Shown here in pieces: positions 13,039-20,031 of a stretch of DNA of 21,359 nt. The stretch comes from a virus: positions 1 to 21,359 of the IMG/VR virus record IMGVR_UViG_3300022602_000485. One strand, given 5' to 3'. Under the pieces are notes generated by a model. It worked only from the letters and a program-made list of their open reading frames with translations. It searched no databases and was not told where the DNA came from. A program made the position numbers and the translations under genes. Numbering within the stretch: the stretch's first letter is position 1; every line of letters begins with the position of its first letter.

Positions 13039-14523
13039 TTAGCTAGCTACACGGCAAGCAAGTTCAGGGTACAACGGCGCCCAACCATATAACACATCCA
13101 AACGTGTTGGAATGGAATCGTTATTTATGGTGTACTGCCTCACGACTCTGAGTGACAAACCAATTTCTTTATCAGAGGCGCGCCCCGCGAAATGGACCCC
13201 TTCTGGCAATTCAAGGTCAGCTACTGCTAATGTAAAAGCATTGCGGTGCATGATGATGTTTTGTGAAGAAGTTGTACCAGTATTGTTAAATGGATTAACA
13301 GTCTGTGAACCAGTAGAAGTTACGCTAACGTTTTGGAACTGACCAGCAGTAATAACGGCTGGGGAAACAGTCACGGAAGCAGTACCACCTGAACTGATAG
13401 ATACAGGAGCAGTTACAACGAATGAACGTAGTTTGCCTGAACCATAAGCTTGACGGTTTTGTGGGTTAACTGCATATACGCCAGCGATAGTGAATGTATC
13501 ACCTTGGTTCAATGTTGCGGCCGCACTTGTAGCACCAATAGTGATGGTAGAAGTTTGTGCCCAACCTGAAGTCAAGAAGCCAGTTGCAGTTGTAACGTTG
13601 CAAGACAATGTAGCACCGGAGTAGCTACCGAATGTTTGTGCCTGAACGTTTTGGTCCATCTTCCAGTTCATGCCGCCGGAATCACGACCCATCAAGCCTT
13701 TACGATACTGTTCGCCAATTGCTTCTTGTGGAACGAACAAACCTTTCAAACTGTCAACGATAGTTGCAGATGTGAATGGCTCAACGATGCAAGAACGGCG
13801 ACCGTCACGTGGAGCACCTTCAGAATCAAGGTAAGCGGCCGCAGTCAGGTAAGTAATCAAACCAGTTGGTGCAGTACCAGCAGTACCAACGATGTTTGCA
13901 GTATTGTTCTTAGCCATCAATAAACCATCACGGTCTATCTTATTTGCAATAGTTGCTACCGCGGGTTTCAGCACTCTATCCGAAAACATATCCAAAGACA
14001 ATGCCAAATCTTGCGTTGTGAACTGGGTCGCAACTTGGAATTGAGTTGTCAATGTAACTGGTACTGAAGTTTCGTTGAAATCTTCGACAGACAAAGCCGG
14101 GCCTGTCGCACCTACGAAGCGACCAGGTCTGCGGACATTAACTGTCGCGCCGATTTTTCCACCAACACATTCTGTTACTTTCACCTTTCGGTTACTGACC
14201 ACTTTCGTGGCGGTTCAAGTTCTTCGACTTAAACTCAAGGCTTTCTTTTGTTATGGCCCTGTTCAGACTATCGCATCCCTCGTAAGGGTTTTCTCACTTA
14301 GTCGTTCACGGTGGCTTTCGCCTTCCGCCCTGTCGGCTACTTCTAGCCTTCCAAGTCAATCAGAGAAAATTTTCCTAACTTTCAAAAAGTTAGGCCGCTG
14401 TCATTTAACGGCAAATTGGTCATCGTAATTTCTATCGACTTCGCTTGTGAATGTTAGTTCGTTTTCCAAAACCATCAACGCTTCGTTGGTGATTTTGCTA
14501 ATGGTTAATAAATTATTTGCCAT
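13039..14523 (-). CDS. Major coat (capsid) protein, P22 gp5-like, split by a group I intron
   Basis: The gene has two exons: 14523-14408 (38 codons plus 2 bases) and 14167-13039. Joined, they give 1245 bases and a 414-residue protein, close to P22 coat (430). Exon 1 starts MANNLLTISKITNEALMV, typical of this coat family, and ends Y-D-D-Q-F-A-V. Exon 2 continues V-G-G-K-I-G-A-T-V-N-V-R-R-P, restoring the family motif Q-F-A-V-x-G-x-K-I-G with correct spacing. The middle contains the D-R-D-G-L and D-S-E-G-A-P segments, and the C-terminus L-D-V-L-Y-G-W. AAGGA lies upstream of the ATG at 14523. Without splicing, translation stops at TGA 14403-14401 after 40 residues. The GTG at 14202, which would give a 387-residue frame, lies inside the intron and is not a credible start. 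The gene sits between scaffold and decoration genes. A phage GroES-like protein upstream may assist folding. Confidence 0.93.
14168..14407 (-). ncRNA. Group I self-splicing intron (about 240 nt, no endonuclease gene)
   Basis: The RNA folds into the group I core. P1: exon GCCGU (14412-14408) with guide GCGGC (14398-14394), a U-G pair at the splice site. P2: nine pairs, 14394-14386 with 14382-14374. P3: UUUUCUC (14369-14363) with GAGAAAA (14295-14289). P4: CUUG (14355-14352) with CAGG (14332-14329). P5: GGCUA (14348-14344) with UAGCC (14339-14335). P6: CGG with CCG, plus a GAAA-capped extension (14322-14313). P7: GACUA (14303-14299) with UAGUC (14270-14266). P8: CCCU with AGGG around UACG (14288-14277). 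P9: CAGGGC (14261-14256) with GCCUUG (14241-14236). Three further hairpins follow, two with GAAA loops. The intron ends in G (14168). P10: ACA (14401-14399) pairs with the exon start UGU (14167-14165). The subgroup is not assigned; there is no P7.1/P7.2 insertion. Confidence 0.93.
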
Positions 14524-14559
14524 GATGCAAGTTCCTTAAATGTAAATTAAATTTTTACC

Positions 14560-15477
14560 TTAACGAATCTTTCCTGTCTTGCGGCCGGCTTTCCAAGCTT
14601 GATAGTCGATTTGTTCGCCATCTGTATATACGCTTTGACTGCCTGTCCCACGAATCGGATTAATCGGTTTCGGTGCATTTGACTTCACCGCAACAGGCTT
14701 ACTTGTAGCTGGTTCTTCGGCTTTCGCTTCAAACTTCGCTTCTAACTTCCCAATCAGCTTTAACGCACTAGCGGTAGATAGTCCGGCAATCTTGGCGCCC
14801 AATTCATCGTCTGAAGCAAGTTCATACAGAATCCTAGGACCAACATCACTTTCCAAAATCGCATCACGCACTTCATTGCTTACTGCAACTGTTGATGATG
14901 CAACCATATCTTCGTAATCGGGTAATTCAGCTTTAACTGAATCAAGCTTTTGTTGCCAGGTTTGTAATACTGCCTGTTGTTTAGCTTGTTCTTGTTGTTG
15001 CCTTACTTCCCTATCACGTCTTGCTACTGCTTCATTTGCTGACCATTCGGCTAACGCTTCAGCGTATTTAAACGCATCCGGAAAGTCGTCAGGTTGTGGC
15101 TTTGTATTGGCAGTTTGCGTTTGTGGCGCTGGTTGTTGCCCTTCTAAAGCCGCTAAACGTGCTTCCAAACTTTCCCTAGCTTCGCGTTCACGTGCCGCAG
15201 TTTCTTCGGCCGCCTTACGTGCTTTGGTCAGTTCAGAAAAACGTTTTTCTAACTTGGGGTTAGATTTCGGTTCCTCTGTTACGGTCGCATTTTCTTCCGT
15301 TGGGGCTGGTTCACTCTGACTTACTTCGGCCGCTGGCTCTACTGGAGTTTCCTCAACAGTAGCCGCAGTTGGGCTTTCTTCGGTAGCTAAACCTAGTTTC
15401 CCAGCATAAAAATCTGCTGAATTATCATTTGTTACAACGCTTGATGCCAAACGTTCTGCTACATTTGCTTCTGACAT
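14560..15477 (-). CDS. Capsid scaffolding protein (305 residues)
   Basis: The start MSEANVAERL at 15477 has GGAG 8 bases upstream; the slightly longer GTG start is less likely. Residues 30-70 are an acidic, Pro/Thr/Glu-rich disordered stretch. Residues about 72-115 form a highly charged coiled coil (F-S-E-L-T-K-A-R-K-A-A-E-E). A D-F-P-D-A-F-K-Y-A-E-A-L-A-E-W segment follows and then more Gln-rich helix. The C-terminal end (D-Y-Q-A-W-K-A-G-R-K-T-G-K-I-R) is a basic tail of the sort that binds coat protein in P22-type scaffolds. Acidic, helical, Glu/Ala/Lys-rich proteins encoded between portal and coat are scaffolds in this phage group, directing procapsid assembly and leaving before or during packaging. 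No protease motif is visible. Confidence 0.88.
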   Translation of the reverse strand: MSEANVAERLASSVVTNDNSADFYAGKLGLATEESPTAATVEETPVEPAAEVSQSEPAPTEENATVTEEPKSNPKLEKRFSELTKARKAAEETAAREREARESLEARLAALEGQQPAPQTQTANTKPQPDDFPDAFKYAEALAEWSANEAVARRDREVRQQQEQAKQQAVLQTWQQKLDSVKAELPDYEDMVASSTVAVSNEVRDAILESDVGPRILYELASDDELGAKIAGLSTASALKLIGKLEAKFEAKAEEPATSKPVAVKSNAPKPINPIRGTGSQSVYTDGEQIDYQAWKAGRKTGKIR

Positions 15478-15499
15478 GGACTTCACTCCAAGAATTTGC

Positions 15500-15515
15500 C
15501 CGATGAACCCATCGG
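15500..15515 (-). promoter_or_regulatory. Perfect hairpin just upstream of the scaffold gene
   Basis: CCGATG (15515-15510) and CATCGG (15505-15500) form a 6-bp stem with a 4-base loop in the portal-scaffold gap. It ends about 22 bases before the scaffold ATG and is not followed by a T-run. It may affect mRNA stability or translation of the scaffold gene rather than terminate transcription. Confidence 0.45.
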
Positions 15516-15540
15516 TAGGTTGTTTTAACTATACAACACT

Positions 15541-17634
15541 TTACTGCGGTTGTGCAACATTAGTTGGTTGCAAACTACCAGTTGCTTGATTTGCAAAACC
15601 ATACTGTTCTTTATTCCGTGCTTCAATTTCTCTTTCAAGCTTTGCGGTGTCCATGTGATGCAAGATAAGTTCCATAAGGGCATCAATTTCCATCTTGTTT
15701 TGGCTAGTAACTGACCTGGTATTTTGGTCATTGACCTTAACTTGGGCGTTAAGCATGGCACGTCTATCTTCATGGCCTTGTTTAACTTCTTCAATATCCT
15801 GGCGTTGCTTGATATACATTTGCAATTGCTGGTTCTGTTGACCCATTTGTTGCAACGCATCTTGCATTTGCTTGATTTGCATCTGAACTTGTGGCGGAAT
15901 CTTGGATTGGTCGTCAATTTGGGCCAATGGGTTGATAGAAGCCAAACGGTCTGCAATGACTTCGGCGCCTGGGAAGTCCATATTTCTAAATACCAAGTCA
16001 CCAATCTGACCAAATAGGTTTGGATTAGCAGTCAGGGCTTGCATCATGGATTCCACGGCTTCCTGGCGTTTAGTGCTATATCCAGGGCCAGTTTCCATCA
16101 CAATATCGTATTCGCCAACGGTCACGTCATTCAAAATCTTATCAATGCCGCTTTCGTCTTTGCCTTGCTGGTTAATCGTGACAATCTTTGGCTTGCCATC
16201 ATCACCAATAATCCGCATTACACGTTCTTTATCGTAAATTTTGGGGATTAAATCAAGAATAATGCGACCAGTATGGGCAATTGAACGGGTCAAATTGTCG
16301 TAATAATGGTAATTAGTCATGTCAACTTGCATCTGTTGACCTTGTAATGCTTTACCGGATATTGGTCCTTGTGGCAGTTGTGATGGGTCAAAAATACCCA
16401 CTACGGCCATCAAATCAGCATTAATTCCAGCGGCCGCGGCCATAATTCCGGCTGGCGGTTGCTCCGGTGCTTGGCGAATTGGGGGTGGTGCCGGTACGCC
16501 ATCGGTATCTGTCTGCTTGTAACGCAGATAAGACATTGCTTTGGTATTAGCTTGCGCCCATTCGTTTTCGTGGCCTTCATCTTGACCTTCAGCCATAATC
16601 CATTTAGCTTTGGGCGCGAGGGCAACGCTTTCAGTAATGGATGTAACCCAAAAGTTGTACATTCTTTGTGGGTCTTTGGCCATGCGAACCAAGCCAAATT
16701 TCTTGCGCTTGCCTTCAATAACCAATTGCTGACCATAAGTAGGCACGATTGGGATGTATTTACCAGCCCATTTGCCTTCTTCAAGGATTTGCATACCAGT
16801 TAGTTTGCACCAATGGATTTCTTTGCGCCATGAACTGCGGCGGCTTACTTCATAAATGCCGGCAGATTCTAAAACCTTATCACTTGGCATTTCATCTTCA
16901 TAAACGTGTGTGCCATCGGACAATAGGATTAGGTCTGCATTAACAATCTTGGTATAGAAGTATTCAGCCAGGCGAATATCTTCCTTCATTACCCATTCAG
17001 CATCGCTATCACCAGTACCACGTTGAGTAAATCCTGAACCATCTTCGGCATCAGGGTACATTGCTCTAAAGTTTTCTTTAGGAATTACGGTTGTAATTAA
17101 TACTTTTTCGGCATCTGAACCATCCGGTAATACGGAATTAGGGTCAAAATAGACTGTAAATGGGTTGTCAATCGTATCAATGCAGATTTCTTGGTCAAAC
17201 GACTTTTCGTTAACATAACGTGTGTTTACACGCCAAAAACCCCATCCCATACGAACTGCTGATTCATAAGCGGTGTCATAAGCATGGTCAGCATTGGATT
17301 GATTTTCAATGTGACGGCACATACCAGTAACAATATCGGCTAACTGTTCGTCAGTTTCATTGTTCATCCCGTGGGCTTTCATCCTTGGGCGTTGCTGGCG
17401 TTGCTGATTGCATAGTTGACGAATATAAGCATCAACTTTATTGATTGTTAAGCATGGGCGCGATTCCACGCTACGGCTATTTTGGATTTCTACTGGCCAT
17501 TGGTCGCCACCGGCGAACTTTAGGTCATCTAATGCTTCTGAACGGTTATTGGTATCGGCATCTGCCGCAAAACGTAGGAATTGCTTTGCATCATCAATTC
17601 TAGGGTCGTAATCATCGTATTGCGATTCAGCCAT
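15541..17634 (-). CDS. Portal protein, P22-like (697 residues)
   Basis: The protein begins MAESQYDDYDPRIDDAKQFL, and residues about 43-90 carry F-A-G-G-D-Q-W-P, P-C-L-T-I-N-K-V-D and Q-R-Q-Q-R-P, the typical opening of P22-type portals. G-W-G-F-W-R-V-N-T and N-P-F-T-V-Y-F-D-P follow. Length is close to P22 gp1 (725). The C-terminal 120 residues are Gln-rich helix with a long K-Q-M-Q-D-A-L-Q-Q-M-G-Q-Q coiled coil, matching the barrel that projects into the capsid in P22. The portal forms a dodecameric ring at one vertex, docks the terminase and nucleates procapsid assembly with scaffold and coat. It begins three bases after the large terminase stop, and the Shine-Dalgarno is weak, so translation is probably coupled. 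Confidence 0.93.
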   Translation of the reverse strand: MAESQYDDYDPRIDDAKQFLRFAADADTNNRSEALDDLKFAGGDQWPVEIQNSRSVESRPCLTINKVDAYIRQLCNQQRQQRPRMKAHGMNNETDEQLADIVTGMCRHIENQSNADHAYDTAYESAVRMGWGFWRVNTRYVNEKSFDQEICIDTIDNPFTVYFDPNSVLPDGSDAEKVLITTVIPKENFRAMYPDAEDGSGFTQRGTGDSDAEWVMKEDIRLAEYFYTKIVNADLILLSDGTHVYEDEMPSDKVLESAGIYEVSRRSSWRKEIHWCKLTGMQILEEGKWAGKYIPIVPTYGQQLVIEGKRKKFGLVRMAKDPQRMYNFWVTSITESVALAPKAKWIMAEGQDEGHENEWAQANTKAMSYLRYKQTDTDGVPAPPPIRQAPEQPPAGIMAAAAGINADLMAVVGIFDPSQLPQGPISGKALQGQQMQVDMTNYHYYDNLTRSIAHTGRIILDLIPKIYDKERVMRIIGDDGKPKIVTINQQGKDESGIDKILNDVTVGEYDIVMETGPGYSTKRQEAVESMMQALTANPNLFGQIGDLVFRNMDFPGAEVIADRLASINPLAQIDDQSKIPPQVQMQIKQMQDALQQMGQQNQQLQMYIKQRQDIEEVKQGHEDRRAMLNAQVKVNDQNTRSVTSQNKMEIDALMELILHHMDTAKLEREIEARNKEQYGFANQATGSLQPTNVAQPQ

Positions 17635-17637
17635 AAT

Positions 17638-18924
17638 CTATCCCATCCAACTGGATTGAACGTGTGGAACGGTCTTTTTGACCACTTTCCTTGGTTCGTT
17701 AATCATAAGTCCTATGTACCGAAAGGCATCGGCCCCGTTTGAGTAATGGTCGTGCAATGGCTTTTGGCTAAATTGCTTTGTTTCGGGGTCAACTTCGTAC
17801 CGGTAGTGACGTAAACATTGTAAGCCTTCTTCGGTATTTTGCCTATCAAAATAGCATTTAGGGAATATTGTTCTTGCCGCGTTAATAGAATCTGCAACAG
17901 GCACTCTGTCTAGCACTTTAGTTCTGTGTCCTGTTTGCCGGACAATTTGTTCAATAGTCATTCCAGTTTGATAGGAATGGGCTTTAGCATCATGCGGCAA
18001 CCAAATCGTATCAATCATGTAGCCATAGGATTGAATCTTGGCCAGCCAATAGCTAATGGTCTGCTGGTTATCTTCTTCGTAACGTATCAGCCTAGTTTCA
18101 GTTGGGAACAGTTGCACATACCAAATTGCCGTATGGTCGTTGAACCCCAAATCGAACACAACGTGAACCCCCTTCATTGCATCGTATGGAACATTGCATA
18201 TACGGCCTTGTAATTCAGCCATAGTGACTTCTTTAGCAAAGATGGCACCATTAATCGTCTGACGTGGAATTCCTTCCCAAACGTTGTTATACGCTTCTAT
18301 ATCACGTGCTTGCAGTTGTCTGCGTTCTATATCCAATACTTCAGGAAAATAGGGGTTATCACTCCAGTTAAGCTTGGTGACTACGGCATTTTCCGGTGGA
18401 TTTAATACAAATCGCTTATAGGTTTCATCTGTTGGCAGTTCAGGGTTAAAGCTTACCCATATTTCACTACCTTCTTTTCTTATTGTTGGGGCCAAAATTT
18501 CCCAGGAATGGGCCGTAACGTTATTTGCTTCCTCTACCCAGCATATATCAATACCTTCGATAGATTTAAGGCCATTGATGTTGTTCTTGATGCCGGCAAA
18601 AATAAATTCTGAACCATTGATGCCACGAATAGTATTTTGAGTAATTTCATAATGGGCTTCTAATCCCATAGCGTAGATTTGGTCGCTTAATAGCTTATGG
18701 ACTGAATCCTTAATGCTGGTTTGGAACTCACGGGCGCATAGTACACGAATAGGCGCTTTGATACCCTTGATTAATAGGGCGCGAGAAATTCCCCAAGATT
18801 TTGAGCCGCCGCGCCCACCGTACAAAATTCTGTATCGAATTTGCTTGGGTTCAAATAAACACTTTAGTTTGGCCGGAAACCGTTCCCTGGCAATGGCATC
18901 TTTAATCTGTTGTGACGGTTCCAT
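17638..18924 (-). CDS. terL: Large terminase subunit, ATPase and nuclease (428 residues)
   Basis: The Walker A motif G-G-R-G-G-S-K-S is at 36-43, Walker B I-D-I-C-W-V-E-E-A at 125-133, and the coupling motif V-S-F-N-P at 157-161, forming the packaging ATPase. The C-terminal RNase H-like nuclease has Asp residues in V-V-F-D-L-G-F-N-D (D258), P-H-D-A-K-A-H (D312) and S-N-G-A-D-A-F-R-Y (D399). This layout matches the Terminase_3 (PBSX-type) family. It cuts concatemeric DNA and drives it through the portal. The ATG at 18924 is taken as start and overlaps the end of the small gene before it by 23 bases; a TTG four codons upstream is the alternative. No strong Shine-Dalgarno is visible, consistent with coupling. 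Confidence 0.95.
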   Translation of the reverse strand: MEPSQQIKDAIARERFPAKLKCLFEPKQIRYRILYGGRGGSKSWGISRALLIKGIKAPIRVLCAREFQTSIKDSVHKLLSDQIYAMGLEAHYEITQNTIRGINGSEFIFAGIKNNINGLKSIEGIDICWVEEANNVTAHSWEILAPTIRKEGSEIWVSFNPELPTDETYKRFVLNPPENAVVTKLNWSDNPYFPEVLDIERRQLQARDIEAYNNVWEGIPRQTINGAIFAKEVTMAELQGRICNVPYDAMKGVHVVFDLGFNDHTAIWYVQLFPTETRLIRYEEDNQQTISYWLAKIQSYGYMIDTIWLPHDAKAHSYQTGMTIEQIVRQTGHRTKVLDRVPVADSINAARTIFPKCYFDRQNTEEGLQCLRHYRYEVDPETKQFSQKPLHDHYSNGADAFRYIGLMINEPRKVVKKTVPHVQSSWMG

Positions 18925-19213
18925 CAGGGTCCACAAAAGTTATCTGAACGCCAGTTTTAAGTTCTGCACCATTTGGACCGGTGACTTCTTGCGTTGCAAT
19001 AGCTTTTCCATCAACACGGTCCATTACTTCCTTTACTGCCCATGCTTCACCTGATTCTGCTAGTGAAATAAGCTTTTTAACGATATTAGCTAACTTGGTT
19101 GGGTCTTGAATCAAATCCATGCGAATACGGTCATAAAAGAGTTTGCCCTTCTTAGCATTTTGATTGCCAATTTGACCCCCTCTTGAATTATTCGACTCGA
19201 TTTCCATGTCCAT
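18902..19213 (-). CDS. Putative small terminase subunit (103 residues)
   Basis: The gene lies directly before the large terminase and overlaps it, the usual place for the DNA-recognition subunit. The protein has a Gly/Asn-rich start with G-G-Q-I-G-N-Q-N-A-K-K-G-K, then helical sequence (L-I-Q-D-P-T-K-L-A-N-I-V-K-K-L and A-W-A-V-K-E-V-M-D-R-V-D-G-K-A). Proteins of the form G-x-x-G-N-x-N-A ... A-x-K-E-x-x-D-R-x-D-G-K-A are commonly found just before TerL in phages and are often left as hypothetical. The assignment rests on position plus that pattern. It is shorter than the P22 small terminase (162), with no clear helix-turn-helix. A second ATG two codons in (19207) is an alternative start. Confidence 0.72.
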   Translation of the reverse strand: MDMEIESNNSRGGQIGNQNAKKGKLFYDRIRMDLIQDPTKLANIVKKLISLAESGEAWAVKEVMDRVDGKAIATQEVTGPNGAELKTGVQITFVDPDGTVTTD

Positions 19214-19234
19214 GATTTGTAAAGCCTTCTTTAG

Positions 19235-19456
19235 TTACGCTTGTGGTTGTTCTGCTGGTGTTTCTATGTTTACTTCTACTGGTTCACTTTGTTGTTGCTT
19301 TGCAATATGCTCATCAACTTGTGTCTTGGCGCTTAACATTAAACGGCCATGCAATTCAGCTACCAGTTCCATAGGTAATTTACGCAATCCTTGCAAGATT
19401 AGTTCCATTTCTTGTACAGAATGGCTAAATTCTAGTTTTAAGTCATTTAAATTCAT
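19235..19456 (-). CDS. Small helical protein of unknown function (73 residues)
   Basis: The protein MNLNDLKLEFSHSVQEMELI is an amphipathic helix in its first two thirds (Q-G-L-R-K-L-P-M-E-L-V-A-E-L) and a Gln/Glu/Pro-rich tail. The start lies in an ATGA overlap with the tiny basic gene upstream, and the next gene starts 22 bases after its stop. Small proteins with a V-Q-x-M-E-L-I-L-Q-G-L-x-K-L-P pattern are common in phages near the packaging genes; their function is unknown to me. A regulatory or packaging-related role is possible but not supported by any motif. Confidence 0.75.
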   Translation of the reverse strand: MNLNDLKLEFSHSVQEMELILQGLRKLPMELVAELHGRLMLSAKTQVDEHIAKQQQSEPVEVNIETPAEQPQA

Positions 19457-19599
19457 TTCTTCTTACCTTTCTTTTTTTCTGCTTCGCGTTTTTCGCTATA
19501 CGCAATTGCTACGGCTTGCTTTACTGGCTTACCGGCTTTGACCTCGGTGGCCACGTTTTTCTTAAATGCGGCTGGTTTTGCTGATTTGATTAATGGCAT
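19453..19599 (-). CDS. Tiny Lys-rich phage protein (48 residues)
   Basis: An open frame reads MPLIKSAKPAAFKKNVATEV, continues through K-A-G-K-P-V-K-Q-A-V-A-I-A-Y-S, and ends in a Lys/Glu-rich tail (E-K-K-K-G-K-K-K). This M-P-L-x-K-S ... F-x-x-N-V-x-x-E-x-x-A-G-K-P-x-x-Q-A-V-A-I-A-Y-S pattern recurs as a small conserved protein in many phages, so I consider it real despite its size. It has a net positive charge and probably binds nucleic acid or acidic proteins, which is inference. It starts two bases after the stop of the gene before it (TAATCATG) and ends in an ATGA overlap with the next. Confidence 0.85.
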   Translation of the reverse strand: MPLIKSAKPAAFKKNVATEVKAGKPVKQAVAIAYSEKREAEKKKGKKK

Positions 19600-19601
19600 G
19601 A

Positions 19602-19880
19602 TTAACAGTTCCAATTTTTAAGTGATGCTTTAGCCCTTTCAGCCGGACCTTTAGCTTTCTTTACTACGCCTTCCATTCTTGCACAAAATGAAGCTTTTCT
19701 ACCCTTATCCTTTTCTGTCTTTGGATTTGGTGCTGGTGCTTTTAGATCACTACCATTCTTGGCGTTGTATTCAGCACGTCCTTTTGCGGTCATGCCGGCG
19801 CCCTTTTCAGTAGGATTGTATGTCTTACCTTTGCCAGTAGTCTTATGCTCTATAGGCTTGTCATGTTTTTTAGTAGCCAT
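19602..19880 (-). CDS. Basic protein with G-x-T-A-K-G-R and S-F-C-A-R-M motifs (92 residues)
   Basis: The protein has a Lys-rich N-terminus and then G-A-G-M-T-A-K-G-R-A-E-Y-N-A-K-N-G-S-D-L-K-A-P near residues 28-50. Further motifs are R-K-A-S-F-C-A-R-M-E-G and a final L-K-N-W-N-C. These match a short conserved phage protein of unknown function (DUF6321-like, recalled rather than searched). The two cysteines (in S-F-C-A-R and the terminal N-C) are conserved features of that type. The start overlaps the previous stop (TAATG). Its strong positive charge (many Lys and Arg, few acidic residues) suggests nucleic acid contact. The role in the virion or cell is not known. Confidence 0.82.
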   Translation of the reverse strand: MATKKHDKPIEHKTTGKGKTYNPTEKGAGMTAKGRAEYNAKNGSDLKAPAPNPKTEKDKGRKASFCARMEGVVKKAKGPAERAKASLKNWNC

Positions 19881-20029
19881 TACTTATGCCCCTTTCCATA
19901 AAACATTTGCTTACAAAAAGCATCTAAAACTATTTGTTTTGTTTTGTCATCAGGTATTTTTGCCAATGCTTCATTGATGGCTTTAGCTAATACTTTGCCA
20001 ACATCTTTAGCTGGAATTAATGTAGCCAT
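19880..20029 (-). CDS. Tiny helical protein (49 residues)
   Basis: An open frame starts at ATG 20029, two bases after the previous stop, and ends in a TAATG overlap with the next gene. It reads MATLIPAKDVGKVLAKAINE and ends in K-Q-M-F-Y-G-K-G-H-K. It looks like two short amphipathic helices with a basic C-terminus. I recognise no family. The tight junctions at both ends and the absence of any other use for the 150 bases argue that it is translated. Confidence 0.7.
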   Translation of the reverse strand: MATLIPAKDVGKVLAKAINEALAKIPDDKTKQIVLDAFCKQMFYGKGHK

Positions 20030-20031
20030 AA

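Noticed and set aside
13039-14202. Coat protein as a 387-residue gene starting at GTG 14202
   Set aside because: The first dozen codons (14202-14168) lie in the group I intron, including one of its GAAA-capped hairpins, and the real N-terminus is encoded in exon 1.
14227-14234. Alternative P1 using GUUUAA (14234-14229) as guide for an exon ending at 14403
   Set aside because: This segment lies after P7 and already pairs fully in a peripheral hairpin with 14220-14213; the guide next to the 5' site is better placed and supported by P10.
14168-14407. Coat gene broken by a frameshift, deletion or sequencing error
   Set aside because: The interruption has a complete ordered set of group I helices and exact splice-site rules, which random damage would not create.
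14075-14428. Plus-strand 117-residue frame over the intron
   Set aside because: It covers the intron on the antisense strand, has no ribosome binding site and looks like a chance frame in structured RNA-coding DNA; it does not resemble a homing endonuclease.
15525-16013. 162-residue minus-strand frame inside the portal gene
   Set aside because: It is an alternate frame of the Gln-rich portal C-terminus; the portal frame is continuous and has family motifs throughout.
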